Assembly: GCA_023433275.1 (NCBI GenBank)
Contig: JAEZDN010000100.1
Location: 1-7,374 of the forward strand
Direction of reading: 5' to 3'
DNA: 7,374 nucleotides
Origin: Verrucomicrobiota bacterium
Lineage (GTDB): Bacteria > Verrucomicrobiota > Verrucomicrobiia > Opitutales > Opitutaceae
The notes under the pieces were generated by a model that was not told where the DNA came from, did no database searches, and worked only from the letters and a program-made list of their open reading frames with translations. Below, piece by piece: positions 1-5,225 of this stretch. A program made the position numbers and the translations under genes. How positions within the stretch are numbered: position 1 is the stretch's first letter; each line of letters begins with the position of its first letter.

Positions 1-21
1 CGCTCGGAGAGCGCGCCCTAC
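1..21 (-). repeat. REP-like hairpin, type 1 (cut by window edge)
   Basis: On the minus strand this reads GTAG followed by GGCG(CGCTC), loop TCC and GAGCG. Only the inner part of the distal arm is in the window. It matches the complete copies at 3294-3318 and 4043-4067, including the GTAG foot (CTAC on the plus strand at 18-21). Confidence 0.75.
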
Positions 22-99
22 CTTGAGGCCCTCACGAATTCTGAACGGAGGAATGTCTGGCCCAAATTGCGATTCACTCATAACCAAGAGCCATTCCGC

Positions 100-606
100 A
101 TGAATGAGATTATCTTCTTGGCCGTGGGGCTCGTCATCCTGCTCGCCTTGCTGGCGGTGGTGAAAGCCAAGTTTGGCGAGGTGTCGGAGCGGAAGGATGT
201 CTATTATGCCCGCAAGGCGCTGTTCACGCCGGCCGAGCGGTCCTTCCTCGGCGTGCTCGAGGCGCAACTGCCGCCAGGGGTGCGCGTTTTCGGGAAGGTG
301 CGGCTGGAGGACATCCTCGGCGTGAAGTCGGGGCTGACGCGTCCGGCGCGCACGGCCGCGCGGAATCGCATCAATCGCAAGCACGTGGATTTCCTGCTGG
401 TGCGCACCAGTGACCTGGCGCCCCTCGCGGGCATCGAACTCGACGACTCGTCGCACGAGGAGGATGACCGCCGGGACCGGGACGCCTTGGTCGACGCGGC
501 GTTTGCCAGCGCGGCCGTGCCGCTGCTGCACTTCCCGGCGCAGAAGGCTTATAGTGCGGTGGAGGTGAAGGAGCGTTTGGCTGGGGTTCTCAAGGAGGTC
601 GTATGA
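100..606 (+). CDS. Membrane-anchored DUF2726-family protein, nuclease-like
   Basis: This 168-residue protein begins with one hydrophobic segment (about residues 4-21), followed by a basic stretch and a cytoplasmic domain. The core looks like DUF2726: a hydrophobic strand with D97 (KHVDFLLV), a second strand ending in E113 (GIELDDSSH, with D115, D116 and H119), an acidic/basic helix (EEDDRRDRD) and a final strand (VPLLHF). This arrangement resembles PD-(D/E)XK-type nuclease folds. Nuclease activity is inferred from the motif only. The ATG at 100 was preferred over the in-frame TTG at 67 because it places the membrane anchor at the N-terminus, and the TTG lies in repeat-like intergenic sequence. 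The stop codon overlaps the next start (ATGA at 603-606), so the two genes are almost certainly co-transcribed and translationally coupled. The substrate is unknown. Confidence 0.85.
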   Translation: MNEIIFLAVGLVILLALLAVVKAKFGEVSERKDVYYARKALFTPAERSFLGVLEAQLPPGVRVFGKVRLEDILGVKSGLTRPARTAARNRINRKHVDFLLVRTSDLAPLAGIELDDSSHEEDDRRDRDALVDAAFASAAVPLLHFPAQKAYSAVEVKERLAGVLKEVV

Positions 607-1271
607 TCACCCCACCTCCCGTATATTTTGTTTTTGTGGATTTCGAAAACGTGCCCGACGTCGATCCCGGAGTAGTGAAAGGGTTGCCAGTGCAGCTCAC
701 GCTGTTGATTGGTCGAAACCAGAAGAGCTTTCGATTGGAGATGGTCCGCGCCGCCCAGGTGTTGGGTGATCGGCTGGAGTTGGTCGAAGTGGGGTCGTCG
801 GGCCGCAACGCGCTCGATCTAACGCTGGCGTGGTATCTGGGCAGGGCGGTGGAAAGGAATCCGCGAGGGAGTTATTTCGTAGTCTCCAAGGACAAGGATT
901 TCGAGCCAATGATTGGGCATCTGCAGGGGAAGGGCGTGACGGTCTCGCGGCACGACAGTCTTTCATCCCTGCCTTTCCTGGCTCGGGTTGCGAAAGCCGC
1001 CGCGCACAAGCCGCCAGCGCCTCTCCCCAAGGCCCAATCCAAGGCCACTGTTCCGGCCAAACCGAAGCTTGGTGCGGACAAATTGGAGAAGTTCATCGTG
1101 CACCTCCGAAACAGCCCGCCAGCCAATCGCACGAAGCTGGAGCATCTGATCACCGCGTTCTTCAAGCCCACGTTGCCGGCGGGCGGCATGAAGGGAGTGA
1201 TCGCTCAACTGGTGGAGAGGCGGATCGTCGCGTTCGATGACGCGAACAAGGTCAGCTATCCTGGAGCGTGA
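603..1271 (+). CDS. PIN/NYN-like RNase-fold protein
   Basis: This 222-residue protein has an N-terminal PIN-like (NYN-related) domain at about residues 5-130. The expected acidic positions are present: D13, E15 and N16 in FVDFEN, D72 in NALDLTLAWYL, and D97/D99 in VVSKDKDF. PIN/NYN domains are metal-dependent ribonucleases, so RNA cleavage is the likely activity, although it is not shown here. A Pro/Ala/Lys linker (about 132-158) leads to a C-terminal helical domain (about 159-222, ending in VERRIVAF near a beta hairpin) that resembles a small winged-helix or nucleic-acid-binding module. The start is fixed by the ATGA overlap with the upstream DUF2726 gene. Pairing of a nuclease-like membrane protein with a PIN protein suggests RNA or foreign nucleic-acid processing, but the pair could equally be housekeeping. 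No antitoxin-like partner is visible. Confidence 0.85.
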   Translation: MITPPPVYFVFVDFENVPDVDPGVVKGLPVQLTLLIGRNQKSFRLEMVRAAQVLGDRLELVEVGSSGRNALDLTLAWYLGRAVERNPRGSYFVVSKDKDFEPMIGHLQGKGVTVSRHDSLSSLPFLARVAKAAAHKPPAPLPKAQSKATVPAKPKLGADKLEKFIVHLRNSPPANRTKLEHLITAFFKPTLPAGGMKGVIAQLVERRIVAFDDANKVSYPGA

Positions 1272-1332
1272 TTCTTAGCGGTCGCGAGAGCGACGCGTTC
1301 GGAAGGGCCCTGGCCACGGCCGCCAAGGGAGT

Positions 1333-1356
1333 GCCGGGTGAGGGCACCCGGCCCAC
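1333..1356 (-). repeat. REP-like hairpin, type 3
   Basis: A perfect 8-bp stem (GCCGGGTG with CACCCGGC) encloses the loop AGGG. On the minus strand the foot is GTGG, a one-base variant of GTAG. Near-identical copies lie at 1514-1537, 5876-5900 and 5968-5991. The flanks CACAGAA are shared with the 1514 copy. Confidence 0.85.
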
Positions 1357-1443
1357 AGAAATTCAAACCGTGGTATCGGAATCCGTTTTTGCGCCTCTTG
1401 CGTTTTTTGTGGCAAATGGGCTTGGGGAGAGCGCGGGGAAGAA

Positions 1444-1468
1444 GGGCGCGGTCGAGCCGCGCCCCTAC
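1444..1468 (-). repeat. REP-like hairpin, type 2, GTAG foot
   Basis: A perfect 8-bp stem (GGGCGCGG with CCGCGCCC) encloses loop TCGAG. On the minus strand the hairpin is preceded directly by GTAG. Relatives lie at 5060-5085, 5112-5136 and 5794-5817. Confidence 0.85.
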
Positions 1469-1483
1469 AAGTGGTCCAGGCAC

Positions 1484-1507
1484 GGCCCGAGGGGACGCGG
1501 GCCCTCC
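1484..1507 (-). repeat. REP-like hairpin, type 4, GGAG foot
   Basis: The arms GGCCCG (1484-1489) and CGGGCC (1498-1503) enclose an 8-base loop. On the minus strand GGAG stands directly 5' of the stem. Relatives lie at 2474-2504, 4078-4101, 5936-5959 and, degraded, near 6029-6047. Confidence 0.75.
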
Positions 1508-1513
1508 AAAAAT

Positions 1514-1537
1514 GCCGGGTGAGGGCACCCGGCCCAC
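1514..1537 (-). repeat. REP-like hairpin, type 3
   Basis: This copy of the 1333-1356 element has the same 8-bp stem, loop AGGG and CCACAGAA flank. It lies 7 bases after the type 4 hairpin, in the same orientation. Confidence 0.85.
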
Positions 1538-1714
1538 AGAACGGTTTCCCAACAACTTTTCACCCATAATCAATAACCTCCGCCGGGGTGGGAACCGCGG
1601 GCGGTCTGCGTGCTCTCTAAGGGGAGGCCGGTCAGGTCGCGCGGGGTGGTTCCGGCGCGGACGGTCATGCCATCACGCCTGCGGATTAGGCCGCGGGCCC
1701 AACCCTCCTGTCCC

Positions 1715-2410
1715 ATGAACTACACCGACTTCCTCGATCGCATCGCCGGTTATCTTCCAAACCTGATAGCGGCCTTGCCCGTCGCCCTGGCCATCGTCGT
1801 GGGCACCTATTTTCTGAATGTCCTGCTCGGGCGCGCGCTGGTGATCGTGGCGCGGCGCACCCACCTGACCGAAGTGGACGTGCTGCCAGTGCGGCATGTG
1901 TTGCGCTGGCTGACGCGCCTGCTGGCCGCGATTCTCATCCTGAGCGTGTTTGGTTTTCAGATCGGCGGCATCTGGGCGGTGCTGTCCACAATCTTCGGCT
2001 TGGTCGCCATCGGATTTGTGGCGGTGTGGAGCGTGATCAGTCACACGTCGGCCACGATGCTCATCCTGATCTTGCGTCCGTTCCAGATGGGCGACGACCT
2101 CGAGTTTCCGGGGGAGCCAGTGCGGGGTCGCGCCATCGATTTGAATTTCTTCTTCACGACGCTGATCGACCACGAGGGCCAGCTGTTTCAGATCCCGAAC
2201 AATCTCTTCTTTCAGAAAACGGTGAAGCGGCGGCGCAATCATCGGGTGGTGAGCCTCGCCGCGCAATTGAACTCACCCCGCGCCCTCGAGGTGGAATTGC
2301 CGCCGCCGCCGGCGGCAACGACGTCCGCCGTCAAGCCGGCCGAGCCGAATCCCCTCATGAACACGCCTGATCCCAAGAGCTTCATGCCGCAGGATAGGAA
2401 TAGGAGTTAA
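1715..2410 (+). CDS. Short MscS-family mechanosensitive channel protein
   Basis: This 231-residue protein has three hydrophobic segments (about 15-45, 65-85 and 88-120). The last is Gly/Ala-containing and runs into the MscS signature: LRPFQMGDDLEF at 120-131, then a beta-domain with FTTL (147-150), DHEG (152-155) and QIPNN (159-163). MscS channels are homo-heptamers that open under membrane tension to release solutes. The pore helix and beta-domain are recognisable. The usual C-terminal alpha/beta vestibule (about 100 residues in E. coli MscS) is nearly absent: after residue 174 the protein becomes Pro/Ala-rich and low complexity. The final codons (D-R-N-R-S-stop) lie inside a heptad array that starts at 2393, so the original 3' end may have been lost. 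The ATG at 1715 was chosen because the upstream extension to 1610 is Arg/Pro-rich and runs through intergenic sequence. It may be a functional short form or a decaying gene. Confidence 0.82.
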   Translation: MNYTDFLDRIAGYLPNLIAALPVALAIVVGTYFLNVLLGRALVIVARRTHLTEVDVLPVRHVLRWLTRLLAAILILSVFGFQIGGIWAVLSTIFGLVAIGFVAVWSVISHTSATMLILILRPFQMGDDLEFPGEPVRGRAIDLNFFFTTLIDHEGQLFQIPNNLFFQKTVKRRRNHRVVSLAAQLNSPRALEVELPPPPAATTSAVKPAEPNPLMNTPDPKSFMPQDRNRS

Positions 2411-2474
2411 GGGTTAGGAGGAAGGGGTTGAGGAGGGAGCAGAGGAGTTGTTGGTTAGGAGTTAAGAGTTATTG
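2393..2474 (+). repeat. Heptanucleotide array (TARGAGT type)
   Basis: The sequence can be read in consecutive 7-mers from 2393: GATAGGA, ATAGGAG, TTAAGGG, TTAGGAG, GAAGGGG, TTGAGGA and so on to TAGGAGT, TAAGAGT, TATTGG. Units are degenerate but stay in phase. The array includes the last five codons and the stop of the MscS-like gene and runs directly into a type 4 hairpin. Confidence 0.7.
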
Positions 2475-2504
2475 GCCCTTCGCGTCTCTGGACGCGGGCC
2501 CTCC
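2474..2504 (-). repeat. REP-like hairpin, type 4, GGAG foot
   Basis: The stem is GGCCC, a TT bulge and CGCGTC, paired with GACGCGGGCC around loop TCTG (2487-2490). On the minus strand GGAG is at the foot (CTCC at 2501-2504). After it comes a short GGTTATT-type heptad pair on the minus strand (about 2511-2525), then 70 bases in which I see nothing recognisable. Confidence 0.75.
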
Positions 2505-2595
2505 AGCCTCTCAATAACCAAGAACCTGAGTCCGCTATTTCAGTTTGGCGTGTCCGGGGGAGGTGGTTTCGTTCGTTGGGATGGGAGCGGAGGAA

Positions 2596-2668
2596 TCAGA
2601 CCTCAGACCTGAGACCTGAAACCTGGAACCTGAGGCCTGAAGAAGGCTGAAACCTGAAATCGAAGCCC
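2596..2668 (+). repeat. Heptanucleotide array (TGARACC type)
   Basis: The units are TCAGACC, TCAGACC, TGAGACC, TGAAACC, TGGAACC and TGAGGCC, then a 10-base step (TGAAGAAGGC), then TGAAACC, TGAAATC and GAAGCCC. The unit equals the 4895-4978 unit TGAAAGC with G to C at position 6, which suggests one degenerate family. It ends 20 bases before the VOC gene, so it may lie in that gene's leader. Confidence 0.8.
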
Positions 2669-2688
2669 CATAAAAATCCAAACCCCGT

Positions 2689-3180
2689 ATGATTATGAAA
2701 AAGAAGACGCCCAAGAATCTGATCTGCCTGTGGTATGATAAGGACGCGCTGAAGGCGGCTAAATTTTATGCGAAGACTTTTCCCAATTCCAAGGTGACGG
2801 CGGTGCACAAGGCGCCGGGTGATTTTCCAGGCGGGAAGAAAGGGCAGATTCTCACGGTGGAATTCACCGTGCTGGGCATTCCGTGCCTCGGGCTCAATGG
2901 CGGCCCGATCTTTCCTCACACCGAGGCATTCTCGTTCCAAGTCGCGACCGACACGCAAAAGGAGACGGACAAGTACTGGAACGCCATCGTCAAAAACGGC
3001 GGCAAGGAGAGCCAGTGCGGGTGGTGCAAGGACAAGTGGGGCATCAACTGGCAGATCACGCCGCGCGTGCTGACGGATGCCATGGCCCAGGGCGGAAAAG
3101 TCTCACAACGGGCGTTTGCCGCGATGATGGAAATGGGGAAGATCGATATCGCTGAGATCAAAGCCGCGGTAAACGGGTGA
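2689..3180 (+). CDS. PhnB-like VOC superfamily protein (3-dmu-9_3-mt domain)
   Basis: This 163-residue, full-length member of the PhnB/3-demethylubiquinone methyltransferase-like branch of the VOC (glyoxalase/bleomycin-resistance/dioxygenase) fold shows the family landmarks in order. These are ICLWYDKDALKAAKFY (about 12-27), KGQILTVEFTVLGIPCLGLNGGP (about 51-73), HTEAFSFQV, the ETDKYWN helix, GGKESQCGWCKDKWGINWQITP (about 104-125) and a C-terminal MEMGKIDIAEI helix. VOC folds use paired beta-alpha-beta-beta-beta units and often bind a metal. The true substrate of this branch is generally unknown, and the methyltransferase name is historical. The ATG at 2689 is followed by a second in-frame ATG at 2695, and neither has a Shine-Dalgarno sequence, so the start is uncertain by two codons. 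It appears to be a single-gene transcription unit. Confidence 0.92.
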   Translation: MIMKKKTPKNLICLWYDKDALKAAKFYAKTFPNSKVTAVHKAPGDFPGGKKGQILTVEFTVLGIPCLGLNGGPIFPHTEAFSFQVATDTQKETDKYWNAIVKNGGKESQCGWCKDKWGINWQITPRVLTDAMAQGGKVSQRAFAAMMEMGKIDIAEIKAAVNG

Positions 3181-3469
3181 GGGGACCGCGTGGCGACGAG
3201 TTCCAGCGAGACAAGTTGAGGGCTAAGGGTAGCTGGGACTAGCGAGCACTTCCCGCGCCTCTGCATGGTTTGCGCGAATATGCAGGTGTTCGCGGCGCGC
3301 TCGGAGAGCACGCCCTACCATGCGGATCCCGGCTCGGCCGGATGATTCGCCGAATCTCAAAGCACGGCGGCCGGCGCCCCAGGGGAGCGGCCGGCCGCGG
3401 GCGCGCACATGCGCGCGGATCAGGATCGGCGCGCCTCGCGATGAGGCGCTCGATCTGAAGCGTTGCTAA
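3181..3469. other. Gene-free interval between convergent genes
   Basis: The VOC gene and the lipoprotein gene converge here. A weak purine-rich 7-nt periodicity follows the VOC stop (about 3215-3249, with TAAGGGT and TAGCTGG-like words). A type 1 REP-like hairpin is at 3294-3318. The next 140 bases are GC-rich with short CG palindromes but no gene. Confidence 0.6.
3294..3318 (-). repeat. REP-like hairpin, type 1, GTAG foot
   Basis: The arms GGCGCGCTC (3294-3302) and GAGCACGCC (3306-3314) enclose loop GGA. On the minus strand the single difference becomes a G-T wobble. CTAC at 3315-3318 is the GTAG foot. Confidence 0.85.
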
Positions 3470-3739
3470 TCAGGGATTGCTGGACGGCGCGGGCGTCGTG
3501 GTGCCGCTGCTGTTGGTCGAGCTGTTGTTGTTGGTGCTCGGAGCGGTGGAGTTCACGTCGTTGGCGCTCGAGCCGGAGGTGCTGGTGCCGGTCGTGCTGT
3601 CGGTCGCGGAGGTCGGCGTGTTCTGGTCGGCCGGCGGGGTGGCCTTTTCATTGTAGGCGCTGTCGCGACAGCCGGTGAAACCGAGCACCGCCGTGATCGC
3701 GGTGGCGGCAAGAAGGGTCCTGAGTTTGGATGAGTTCAT
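3470..3739 (-). CDS. Small Ser/Thr/Asn-rich lipoprotein
   Basis: This 89-residue protein starts with a lipoprotein signal peptide: charged N-terminus with K5 and R7, a hydrophobic core (about 8-20) and a lipobox-like FTGC ending at C24. Phe at -3 is not the favourite residue, but the overall signal is convincing. The mature part is low complexity, rich in Ser, Thr, Asn, Pro and Ala, with no Cys after the lipid-attachment residue and no recognisable domain. Such chains behave as flexible, possibly surface-exposed tethers. I do not recognise a family. Small Opitutales-type genomes often have such lipoproteins, but no function can be assigned. The ATG at 3737-3739 gives a standard signal peptide. 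The gene stands alone on the minus strand and converges with the VOC gene. Confidence 0.75.
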   Translation of the reverse strand: MNSSKLRTLLAATAITAVLGFTGCRDSAYNEKATPPADQNTPTSATDSTTGTSTSGSSANDVNSTAPSTNNNSSTNSSGTTTPAPSSNP

Positions 3740-4042
3740 AATGTGCGTTTTCGATGGTTATTGAATGCCTTGGATGGCGCGACGATCAGACCGATCGCCG
3801 CGGCCGGGGTCGCGTCGCTTGACGCCCCATCCGGCACGGCGAAGGTAGCGCGACCGCGGCCGGATGGCCATCGGGGGAACTCCGGTGAGGGTGGGCGCTT
3901 TTTCACCAGTGAGGGGTCCGGTCCCGGCCCCTCGCCGGCAGAGCCGGATGGGGTTGCGGGAGCGAGGTGCTGGGAGCTAGGAGCCGAGGGCAATGGACGG
4001 TATCGAGGCGCGGTCCAGGCATGCTGCCACGCGTAAAATCAC
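3740..4042. other. Gene-free GC-rich interval with inverted repeats and three heptads
   Basis: This interval lies upstream of the lipoprotein gene and should hold its promoter, but no clear -35/-10 pair is visible. An inverted repeat CATCCGGC/GCCGGATG lies at 3828-3835 and 3859-3866, and the GCCGGATGG word recurs at 3943. GAGGGG/CCCCTC form a second hairpin at 3911-3933. Three heptads (TGGGAGC, TAGGAGC, CGAGGGC) occupy 3971-3991. Open frames through this stretch have biased, protein-unlike composition. Confidence 0.55.
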
Positions 4043-4067
4043 GGCGCGCTCGGAGAGCGCGCCCTAC
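4043..4067 (-). repeat. REP-like hairpin, type 1, GTAG foot
   Basis: This copy has a perfect 9-bp stem: GGCGCGCTC (4043-4051) and GAGCGCGCC (4055-4063) around loop GGA. CTAC at 4064-4067 gives GTAG directly 5' of the stem on the minus strand. It lies 10 bases from a type 4 hairpin. Confidence 0.9.
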
Positions 4068-4077
4068 CTCAAGACAC

Positions 4078-4147
4078 GGCCCGCAGGGACGCGGGCCCTC
4101 AATAACCAATAACTACCAACCAATAACTCCCGCCCGTCGCGGGCGGG
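4078..4147 (-). repeat. Composite module copy: GC hairpin, heptads, REP4
   Basis: On the minus strand, directly after the stop of the 4148-4711 gene, comes the hairpin CCCGCCCG-CGA-CGGGCGGG. Four heptads follow (AGTTATT, GGTTGGT, AGTTATT, GGTTATT), then the type 4 stem GGCCCGC/GCGGGCC (4078-4084 with 4091-4097). The foot tetranucleotide here is TGAG. This is the cleanest example of the module. Confidence 0.7.
4129..4147 (-). terminator. Candidate transcription terminator hairpin
   Basis: A perfect 8-bp GC stem with a 3-nt loop abuts the stop codon of the 4148-4711 gene. The downstream RNA would read AGUUAUUGGUUGG, which is U-rich but not a U-tract, so intrinsic termination is plausible but unproven. 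A similar hairpin lies downstream of selO (6085-6101; 15 of 17 bases match 4130-4146). Confidence 0.5.
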
Positions 4148-4711
4148 CTAGGCCGGCCAGAGCCAGAGGAAGACGGCCCAGGTGCCGGCGGCGAAGAGGG
4201 CGGCGTCGAGGAGATAAGTCGCGGTGGATTTCCAGGAACGGTACATCCAGATGGATTCCTGAATCGTGCCGAGGCCGTAGCCGATGAAGGCGATCGCACC
4301 CGCCATTTTGGCGGCGCCTTGGGCGGGGGCGGACACGCCGTAAGCTTTTGCGGTGAGGAAGGCGGCGGCGGATGACACGATCAGACACAGGACGAACCAC
4401 TGGCCAAGGTGCTTGCCCATGTTGGGCTGGCCATTGGGTCCGAGCACAATCACGGCGTTGGGACCGTCGGCATATTTCTTCCTCAAGGCGTCGCTGTTCA
4501 TTTCCTTCATGTCGGCGCAGTACGGCACGACGTAGCGTCTGCCGACGGTGGGATTGCTCGCGCGGAGCGCGTCGCGCACGGCATCCTCGTTGGCGAAGCC
4601 GGCGTAGTCCGCGGCGTGCCATTTGAAGACCATGTGGATGAGGGAACTGATGACGAAGACAGCGAGCGCGCTGACGAGGATCGGAAGCCAAAGGGCGACG
4701 AGGGTGGTCAT
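4148..4711 (-). CDS. Conserved-looking four-helix membrane protein, function unknown
   Basis: This 187-residue protein has a first transmembrane helix at about 4-29, a polar domain at about 30-103 and three further helices (about 104-124, 133-152 and 163-185). The polar domain has distinctive motifs: FKWHAADY (29-36), VVPYCADMKEM (61-71) and GPNGQPNMGKHLGQWF (91-106). I recall similar unnamed proteins in other bacteria with the same Tyr/Phe-Cys-x-Asp-Met-Lys and Pro-Asn-Met-Gly-Lys signatures, but no activity is known to me. With one helix before and three after it, the location of the polar domain is uncertain. The start ATG (4709-4711) has no Shine-Dalgarno. It is a single minus-strand gene, followed directly by a GC hairpin and heptads. 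A large heptad array begins 10 bases upstream of the start, so its promoter must lie in or beyond the repeats. Confidence 0.85.
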   Translation of the reverse strand: MTTLVALWLPILVSALAVFVISSLIHMVFKWHAADYAGFANEDAVRDALRASNPTVGRRYVVPYCADMKEMNSDALRKKYADGPNAVIVLGPNGQPNMGKHLGQWFVLCLIVSSAAAFLTAKAYGVSAPAQGAAKMAGAIAFIGYGLGTIQESIWMYRSWKSTATYLLDAALFAAGTWAVFLWLWPA

Positions 4712-4721
4712 GGGGGAGGGT

Positions 4722-4978
4722 TAAGGGCGAAGGGCGAAGAGCTAAGAGCTAAGGGCGAAGGGCGCGGAGCTGGGAGCTATGAGCTAAGGGCTAAGAGCTG
4801 AGAGCTAGGAGCGGGGAGCTAAGGGCAAAGAGCGAAGGGCGGGGAGCTGGGAGCTACGAGCTAGGAGCGAAGGGCGAGGGGCGGGGTGGAGGGCTGATAG
4901 CCGAAAGCCGAAAGCTGAGAGCTGAGAGCTGAGAGCTGAAAGCTGATAGCTGAAAGCTGAAAGCTGATAGCTGAAAGC
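4722..4978 (+). repeat. Large heptanucleotide array, about 36 units
   Basis: This array reads as consecutive 7-mers almost without slippage: TAAGGGC, GAAGGGC, GAAGAGC, TAAGAGC and so on to 4889, a 5-base unit at 4890-4894, then TGATAGC, CGAAAGC, TGAGAGC (three times), TGAAAGC and TGATAGC to 4978. Nearly every unit ends in GC. The first part is of TARGRGC type and more degenerate, while the last 12 units are TGARAGC and nearly uniform, suggesting more recent expansion. AGCT recurs every 7 bp. It fills the space between divergent genes. The minus-strand frame would encode a repeating QLSAISF-like peptide and is not a gene. Confidence 0.95.
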
Positions 4979-5059
4979 TCAACTTGGGGTCCTCGTGTTT
5001 CGCAGGAAGGGGGCGGGGGGTGAAGTCGGAAATGGTGCTCCCGCAGCTCTGAAGGCAGG

Positions 5060-5085
5060 GTAGGGGCGCAAGGCTGGCCGCGTCC
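5060..5085 (+). repeat. REP-like hairpin, type 2, GTAG foot, plus orientation
   Basis: GTAG (5060-5063) is followed by GGGCGC (5064-5069), which pairs with GCGTCC (5080-5085) with one G-T wobble. The inner part can pair through GGC/GCC. It is the only copy with GTAG on the plus strand. Confidence 0.6.
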
Positions 5086-5111
5086 TTGGGCAGGCGCTGC
5101 GAGCGAACGGA

Positions 5112-5136
5112 GGGCGCAGCAAGTCTGCGCCCCTAC
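5112..5136 (-). repeat. REP-like hairpin, type 2, GTAG foot
   Basis: A perfect 8-bp stem (GGGCGCAG with CTGCGCCC) encloses loop CAAGT, with CTAC at 5133-5136. It is opposite in orientation to the 5060-5085 copy, with 26 bases between them, forming a BIME-like inverted pair. Confidence 0.8.
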
Positions 5137-5201
5137 GAAGAACGTGGTCAGGCGAGGCAGCGGCCGGGCTTGCTCGGCCCGGGGATTGAAATGTGCCGGG
5201 G

Positions 5202-5224
5202 AACCGAGCAAGCTCAGCCTCTAC
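5202..5224 (-). repeat. GTAG-footed hairpin abutting a start codon
   Basis: On the minus strand GTAG, A, then GGCTGAGC pairs with GCTCGGTT (8 bp with G-T wobbles) around a 2-base loop. The element ends one base before the ATG at 5226, so it would occupy the ribosome-binding region of the 5226-5657 gene. Confidence 0.6.
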
Positions 5225-5225
5225 C

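Larger units (their letters stand above)
1484..1604 (-). repeat. Composite module copy: GC hairpin, heptads, REP4 (with REP3 inside)
   Basis: Read on the minus strand from 1604, the order is a GC-rich inverted repeat (CCGCC...GGCGG), then GGTTATT-like heptads (about 1578-1548), then a type 3 hairpin, then the type 4 hairpin with GGAG foot. The same order without the type 3 insertion occurs at 4147-4078 and 6101-6029. Here no minus-strand gene precedes it, so the module is not simply the 3' end of a neighbouring gene. Confidence 0.55.
1272..1714. other. Gene-free repeat-rich interval
   Basis: No credible gene is present in these 443 bases. The interval holds four REP-like hairpins (1333-1356, 1444-1468, 1484-1507, 1514-1537), a short heptad stretch on the minus strand (about 1548-1578) and a GC-rich inverted repeat (1580-1584 with 1600-1604). 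Short open frames here run through the repeats and have no protein-like composition. The promoter of the MscS-like gene should lie in the last 100 bases, but no clear -35/-10 pair stands out. Confidence 0.75.
4979..5225. other. Gene-free interval upstream of the 5226 gene
   Basis: This stretch holds an inverted pair of type 2 hairpins, a further GC hairpin (CCGGGC/GCCCGG at 5164-5182) and a GTAG-footed hairpin at 5202-5224. No gene or clear promoter is visible. Confidence 0.6.

Noticed and set aside
67..99. TTG start giving 11 more residues to the DUF2726 protein
   Set aside because: The extension is polar, precedes the membrane anchor and lies in a heptad-like stretch; ATG at 100 fits better.
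1610..1714. Upstream start for the MscS-like gene
   Set aside because: The 35-residue extension is Arg/Pro-rich, unlike an MscS N-terminus, and comes from intergenic DNA.
1673..2266. Minus-strand frame opposite the MscS-like gene
   Set aside because: His/Gln/Asp-rich antisense frame typical of high-GC DNA; the plus-strand frame has membrane helices and MscS motifs.
3421..3469. Short CG-rich palindromes as an origin or att site
   Set aside because: They are common in GC-rich sequence; no DnaA boxes, integrase or tRNA end is nearby.
3736..3993. Frame upstream of the lipoprotein gene (minus strand)
   Set aside because: Pro/Ser-rich composition, overlap with inverted repeats and no recognisable motif.
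4861..5211. Minus-strand open frame encoding QLSAISF-like repeats
   Set aside because: It is a direct translation of the heptad array; a 7-nt unit gives a 7-residue period in any open frame. No start signal or domain is present.
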